A stretch of DNA of 64,000 nt from Teredinibacter turnerae (GTDB lineage Bacteria > Pseudomonadota > Gammaproteobacteria > Pseudomonadales > Cellvibrionaceae). Position 1 is the stretch's first letter; the number at the start of each line of letters is the position of its first letter. The translations under genes and the position numbers were made by a program. Shown piece by piece: positions 60,867 to 64,000 of the stretch. Location of the stretch: contig NZ_CP149817.1 in assembly GCF_037935975.1 (NCBI RefSeq), positions 1-64,000 on the forward strand. Direction: 5' to 3'. Under the pieces are notes generated by a model that was not told the DNA's origin, made no database searches, and was given only the letters and a program-made list of their open reading frames with translations.

Positions 60867-61358
60867 ATGACAGATAACGCGTTGCAGGAAATTAGTTTGT
60901 TCGCAGGACAGCAAGCCGACGGGCGGCCAGTGATGGAAACCCTGCAAGTTCGTAAACTCGACGACGGCGCCTTTCAACTGGTTAAATCCCCGGCGTTTGT
61001 GCGCGGTATTGCCAGTGGTGATCAGATCAAAGTGGATACCAAGGCTGGTAGTTTCACCCTGGTAAAGCGTGCTGGCAATTTATGTATTCGGGTGTTTTCC
61101 CGCACGGGTGCAGCGGCGCTGGCAGAACAGCTGGTTCCTGAGCTGGAAAAACTGGGCGGTGAGCTGGATTACGAAAATGCGCGCATGCTGGTGTTTTCGA
61201 TCCACGTGAGCTGCGGCTTTCAAACCATCGAGGATATCCTTAACCGCTGTCTCGGTGACGACGGTGGCAGTACCTGGATGTACGGCAATGTGTACGACAT
61301 TGTCGACGGTCAGCAACAGCCGCTCAATTGGTGGCAGGAAATTCTGAAACCACAGTAG
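60867..61358 (+). CDS. DUF4265 domain protein
   Basis: The 163-residue protein from ATG 60867 has the DUF4265 pattern: ETLQVRKLDDGAFQLVKSPAFVRGIASGDQIKV (about residues 24-56), LEKLGGELDYENARMLVFSIHVSCGF and EDILNRCLGDDGGSTWMYGNVYD. It is a small cytoplasmic alpha/beta protein family of unknown role. GAGAAAGTGAA precedes the start. The frame is open upstream to 60768, but that part runs through the tandem repeat and is probably not translated. Confidence 0.8.
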   Translation: MTDNALQEISLFAGQQADGRPVMETLQVRKLDDGAFQLVKSPAFVRGIASGDQIKVDTKAGSFTLVKRAGNLCIRVFSRTGAAALAEQLVPELEKLGGELDYENARMLVFSIHVSCGFQTIEDILNRCLGDDGGSTWMYGNVYDIVDGQQQPLNWWQEILKPQ

Positions 61359-61469
61359 TTGCGACTACCGTATTACGTAATCGTCTATCGCGCCGATAAA
61401 CATAGCCGCCTTCAGTGTGTGGTTATGCACCTATATAATCCCGCCTAAATGAACTAAGAAAAAACGGCC

Positions 61470-62240
61470 ATGCTGATTGTTATCTCTCCCGCTAAAAACC
61501 TCGATTACGAATCTCCCGTCCCTACCGCCAAAAGTACGAAAGCCGCATTGTTGGATGATGCCAGTGAGTTGATGGCGGGGTTGAAAACGCTCGCGCCTCA
61601 GGATGTGTCTCAATTGATGGGCATCAGCGATAAGCTCGGTCTGCTTAATTACGATCGCTTTCAGGAGTGGCAATTACCGCTCACCAAAAAAAATGCGCGA
61701 CAGGCGTTGCTGGCGTTTAAAGGCGATGTGTACGTGGGCTTGGACGCTTACAATTTTTCGACTGAGGATTTCGAATTTGCGCAGCAGCACTTGCGGATCT
61801 TATCCGGCCTGTACGGGGTACTGAAACCGCTGGATCTGGTTGCGCCTTACCGGCTGGAAATGGGTACCCGCTTCGCTAATGACCGCGGTAAAGACCTCTA
61901 CGCCTTCTGGGGCGACAAGGTTACCGCTGAGCTCAATAAACCCCTCAAAAAGCTCGCCAGCAATACCCTGATTAACCTGGCGTCTAACGAGTATTTTAAA
62001 TCGGTTAAACCCGCGCACCTGCAAGCGCAAATTATCACGCCGGTGTTTAAAGATTGGAAAAACGGCACCTACAAAATCATCAGCTTTTTCGCTAAAAAGG
62101 CGAGGGGCCGGATGAGCGCCTATATTATTAAGAATCAAATTACCGACCCGGAGTCGATCAAAAACTTTGACTGGGACGGTTATCAATACAACAGCGCTAT
62201 GTCCGACGCCGACCAATGGGTGTTTACCCGCAAGCAATAA
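61470..62240 (+). CDS. yaaA: peroxide stress protein YaaA
   Basis: The 256-residue protein starts MLIVISPAKNLDYESPVPT and has the YaaA signatures: DKLGLLNYDRFQEW, ALLAFKGDVYVGLDAYNFSTEDFEFAQ (about residues 75-101), LRILSGLYGVLKPLDLVAPYRLEMGTR (about 106-132) and INLASNEYFKSV. YaaA lowers intracellular iron damage during peroxide stress in E. coli. The length matches the family (about 258). Confidence 0.95.
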   Translation: MLIVISPAKNLDYESPVPTAKSTKAALLDDASELMAGLKTLAPQDVSQLMGISDKLGLLNYDRFQEWQLPLTKKNARQALLAFKGDVYVGLDAYNFSTEDFEFAQQHLRILSGLYGVLKPLDLVAPYRLEMGTRFANDRGKDLYAFWGDKVTAELNKPLKKLASNTLINLASNEYFKSVKPAHLQAQIITPVFKDWKNGTYKIISFFAKKARGRMSAYIIKNQITDPESIKNFDWDGYQYNSAMSDADQWVFTRKQ

Positions 62241-62273
62241 CGGCGAAAGCTCGCGCGTCTGGAAGGGGAACCC

Positions 62274-63131
62274 ATGGCCTTGCGAGTTCTGGTAGTGGAC
62301 GATGCGAGTTTTGTGCGCGATACCATTAAGCGTACTTTGCGCCAGTTTATCACCAACCTGGAATTGCACGAGGCTACAGATGGGCGCCGCGCGCTGGCGA
62401 TCTTGAAAAGCAATGAAATGGACTTGGTGTTATCCGATTGGGAAATGCCTGAAATGAGCGGCGAGGAGCTGTTGCGCTGGGTGCGCACAGAGGCGCGCAA
62501 CCCCAGCATCCCTTTTGTGATGATCAGCAGTCGAGGTGACCGCGATCATGTGGTACAGGCTATTCAATCCGGGGTGAGCGACTATTTGGGTAAACCCTTT
62601 ACTGCCGACGAGCTGCGCCGCAAAGTCGGTAAGCAGCTCAAAAAAATTGGGTACAAAGACGAAGGGCGACCGCGCCAGGAAACCAGTGCTTTTGGCTCGC
62701 TGGATGTGCTAACCGGTGGCAATGCGCAGGCAAAAACAGTCGCACCCGAAGAGGTCTCCGCCGCCAACCCTCTGTTTGCCAAGCCTGCCAAAACGGTTGC
62801 AGCCAAGCAAAAGAAGGGTAGTCAGTTTGAAGGTAAAGCTCAGCTACGGTTTCCGAACACGGCCTGCCAGGTGATGGTTCGCGAGTTGTCACTACAGGCG
62901 ATGAGCGGATTTATGGTGCGTCCTGACGTGTTGCCCACACTCTTTGACCAAGCCGTTGTTGATCTGGAAAACAAAGATGGCAAAGCGCTGGCCCGCTTGA
63001 ACGCTTACGTACACAGTCTGCAAGCCGTGGAAAACCACCCAAACACCAACAAGCTTAAGATTGTGGTGCGCTTTGTCGATAACGACCCCGAAAAATTTGA
63101 GGTGATCTCGAAAGCGATAGCAGGAGCTTAG
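62274..63131 (+). CDS. response regulator with unrecognised output domain
   Basis: The 285-residue protein has a CheY-like receiver at residues 1-125: VLVVDDASFVRDTI (acidic pair), LVLSDWEMPEMSGEELL (phosphoacceptor Asp about 52), MISSRG and YLGKPFTADEL (Lys about 107). A low-complexity linker (about 135-190) leads to an output part with RFPNTACQVMVRELSLQAMSGFMV and LKIVVRFVDNDPEKFEVISKA, without a DNA-binding helix I can see. No sensor kinase is adjacent. It follows yaaA by 33 bp. Confidence 0.85.
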   Translation: MALRVLVVDDASFVRDTIKRTLRQFITNLELHEATDGRRALAILKSNEMDLVLSDWEMPEMSGEELLRWVRTEARNPSIPFVMISSRGDRDHVVQAIQSGVSDYLGKPFTADELRRKVGKQLKKIGYKDEGRPRQETSAFGSLDVLTGGNAQAKTVAPEEVSAANPLFAKPAKTVAAKQKKGSQFEGKAQLRFPNTACQVMVRELSLQAMSGFMVRPDVLPTLFDQAVVDLENKDGKALARLNAYVHSLQAVENHPNTNKLKIVVRFVDNDPEKFEVISKAIAGA

Positions 63132-63184
63132 GGCAGCCCTGGGCGGCTTCTATCGACGCGCTCGAGCCAAAATCTGGACAGGCT

Positions 63185-63331
63185 TTATCTCCCCAACTCG
63201 TCAAAGACTTTGCTGAATCTGCCACCCTCGCGGGAGTCGTGGTCAAAATCTTGCTGTAGATCCCAGTACTGGTCGTTATATAGGCTGTTAAATATGGAGA
63301 TGCGTGCGTAAAATGGTGCATGATGCGCCAT
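63185..63331 (-). CDS. possible small protein (48 residues)
   Basis: A short leftward frame opens with ATG at 63331 and ends at TAA 63185. Its product has MAHHAPFYARISIFNSLYND followed by an acidic/basic stretch with QQDFDHDSREGGRFSKVFDELGR. The composition looks protein-like (aromatic core, polar tail) and it occupies an otherwise empty 322-bp gap, but the ribosome site (AAGAACACAG) is weak and I recognise no family. Confidence 0.35.
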   Translation of the reverse strand: MAHHAPFYARISIFNSLYNDQYWDLQQDFDHDSREGGRFSKVFDELGR

Positions 63332-63453
63332 TCTGTGTTCTTAATGCCGCGCCGCAGTCGCAGTGGTTTGTACACATGAATAGACATACGCACAAACGTT
63401 CACTGGTATGAACAAATCGTCAGGCGTTGTAAAACGCTTACCTCGGAGGGACC

Positions 63454-64000
63454 ATGGAAGAAGACGTCAAGCCTTTTAGTCAGGCCTGCGAAAATAATAA
63501 GGAACCGATATTGAGTGTCTTGCGCCGGGTATTCGAGCCTTGCCGCAGGGTGATGGAAATTGGCAGTGGCACAGGCCAACATGCCTGCTGGTTTGCATCG
63601 CATCTTGACTACTTACAGTGGCAGCCGACCGACGTCAGTCAAAACATTGCGGGTATCGAGCAATGGCGTGCTGCCTGCCCGAGCCCTAATCTACTTCCCG
63701 CCCTCACCTTTGATATCCGCGACCCTGAATGGCCCGAACCCGGTTGCGACGGCGTCTTTAGCGCGAATACTGCCCACATCATGAGTTGGCCGCTGGCCTG
63801 TGAGATGATCGAGCGCGTTGCGGAGAATCTGCCGGCGGGCGGCGTTTTTGCGCTTTACGGCCCGTTTAATTACCATGGTACCTACACCAGCGACAGCAAC
63901 CGCGATTTTGACCAATGGCTGAAAGAGGCGGACCCGGAGCGTGGTATTCGCGACTTTGAAAAGGTAGATCAGTTGGCGTTGAGCCATGGTTTGCATTTGT
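63454..64000 (+). CDS. DUF938 SAM-dependent methyltransferase (cut by window end)
   Basis: The visible 182 residues begin MEEDVKPFSQACENNKEPIL and contain VMEIGSGTGQHACWFASHL (about residues 34-52), the SAM-binding motif of DUF938 proteins, then LQWQPTDVSQ, GVFSANTAHIMSW and GGVFALYGPFNYHGTYTSDSNRDFDQWL, all standard for the family. Family members are about 200 residues long, so only the C-terminal end is missing. CTCGGAGGGACC gives a good ribosome site for ATG 63454. Substrate unknown. Confidence 0.9.
   Translation, partial: MEEDVKPFSQACENNKEPILSVLRRVFEPCRRVMEIGSGTGQHACWFASHLDYLQWQPTDVSQNIAGIEQWRAACPSPNLLPALTFDIRDPEWPEPGCDGVFSANTAHIMSWPLACEMIERVAENLPAGGVFALYGPFNYHGTYTSDSNRDFDQWLKEADPERGIRDFEKVDQLALSHGLHL

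Noticed and set aside
1-64000. CRISPR arrays, tRNA or rRNA genes, prophage or complete insertion sequences
   Set aside because: No regularly spaced repeats, tRNA-like cloverleaf sequences, rRNA signatures, integrases or transposases were seen in reading the window.

Overview
The window reads as a chromosomal segment of a marine-type gammaproteobacterium. The best guess is the Cellvibrionaceae (Teredinibacter/Saccharophagus-like). This rests on the gene content (RapA, YaaA, RarD, PstSCAB-PhoU, type IV pilins, a TonB-dependent receptor with a phytase), a large propeller/GGDEF/EAL sensor, and cysteine-framed DxDGDGWGWE repeats of a kind I associate with secreted proteins of that family. The species cannot be fixed from the sequence alone. 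No rRNA, tRNA, CRISPR array or complete insertion sequence was seen. The window opens at the edge of a creD-like gene and closes inside a DUF938 methyltransferase gene.

Layout. 1-7.3 kb: CreD-like membrane protein, YhiN-type flavoprotein, a small membrane protein, an LLM flavin oxidoreductase, a quinone-oxidoreductase-like dehydrogenase divergent from its probable LysR regulator (with a perfect dyad operator), and a secreted SHOCT protein. 7.9-11.9 kb: a tightly packed (pseudo)pilin operon, pilE-fimT-pilV-pilW-pilX-like, without pilY1 and with an oversized glycine-rich last member. 12.3-13.9 kb: a DUF692/MNIO enzyme and partner protein, closed by a 19-bp perfect hairpin, with no obvious precursor peptide. 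14.4-17.6 kb: acyltransferase, a 244-bp inverted-repeat element whose ends form the stop codons of both neighbours, an AraC regulator and a degenerate GGDEF protein. 17.8-21.8 kb: Pho-box-controlled TonB receptor plus beta-propeller phytase. 21.9-25.1 kb: small conserved proteins and two GNAT enzymes. 25.1-28.2 kb: a leftward toxin island (ketosynthase-like protein, AHH nuclease toxin, two tandem Imm11-type immunity genes). 28.4-34.9 kb: two MFS transporters, an unknown secreted protein, an unknown lipoprotein and PaiB. 34.9-41.8 kb: a three-gene leftward cyclic-di-GMP sensor operon. 42-47.9 kb: RarD, GIY-YIG, RapA, STAS-like and DTW proteins. 48-51.6 kb: a TRAP 2-oxoacid transporter split over both strands. 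52-58.8 kb: pstS-terminator-pstC-pstA-pstB-phoU and a porin. 59-64 kb: small lipoprotein, BepA-like M48 protease, DUF4265, YaaA, a response regulator and the methyltransferase.

How it fits together. Phosphate is the clearest theme. Three promoters (TonB receptor/phytase, pst operon, porin) carry PhoB-type direct repeats, so phytate uptake and cleavage, outer-membrane entry and high-affinity phosphate import look co-regulated. Cyclic-di-GMP signalling is the second theme: four proteins with GGDEF-type domains, of which two have destroyed active-site signatures. Interbacterial conflict is the third (AHH toxin with duplicated immunity genes). Start codons were chosen from ribosome-binding sites, signal peptides and overlaps and are flagged where uncertain.
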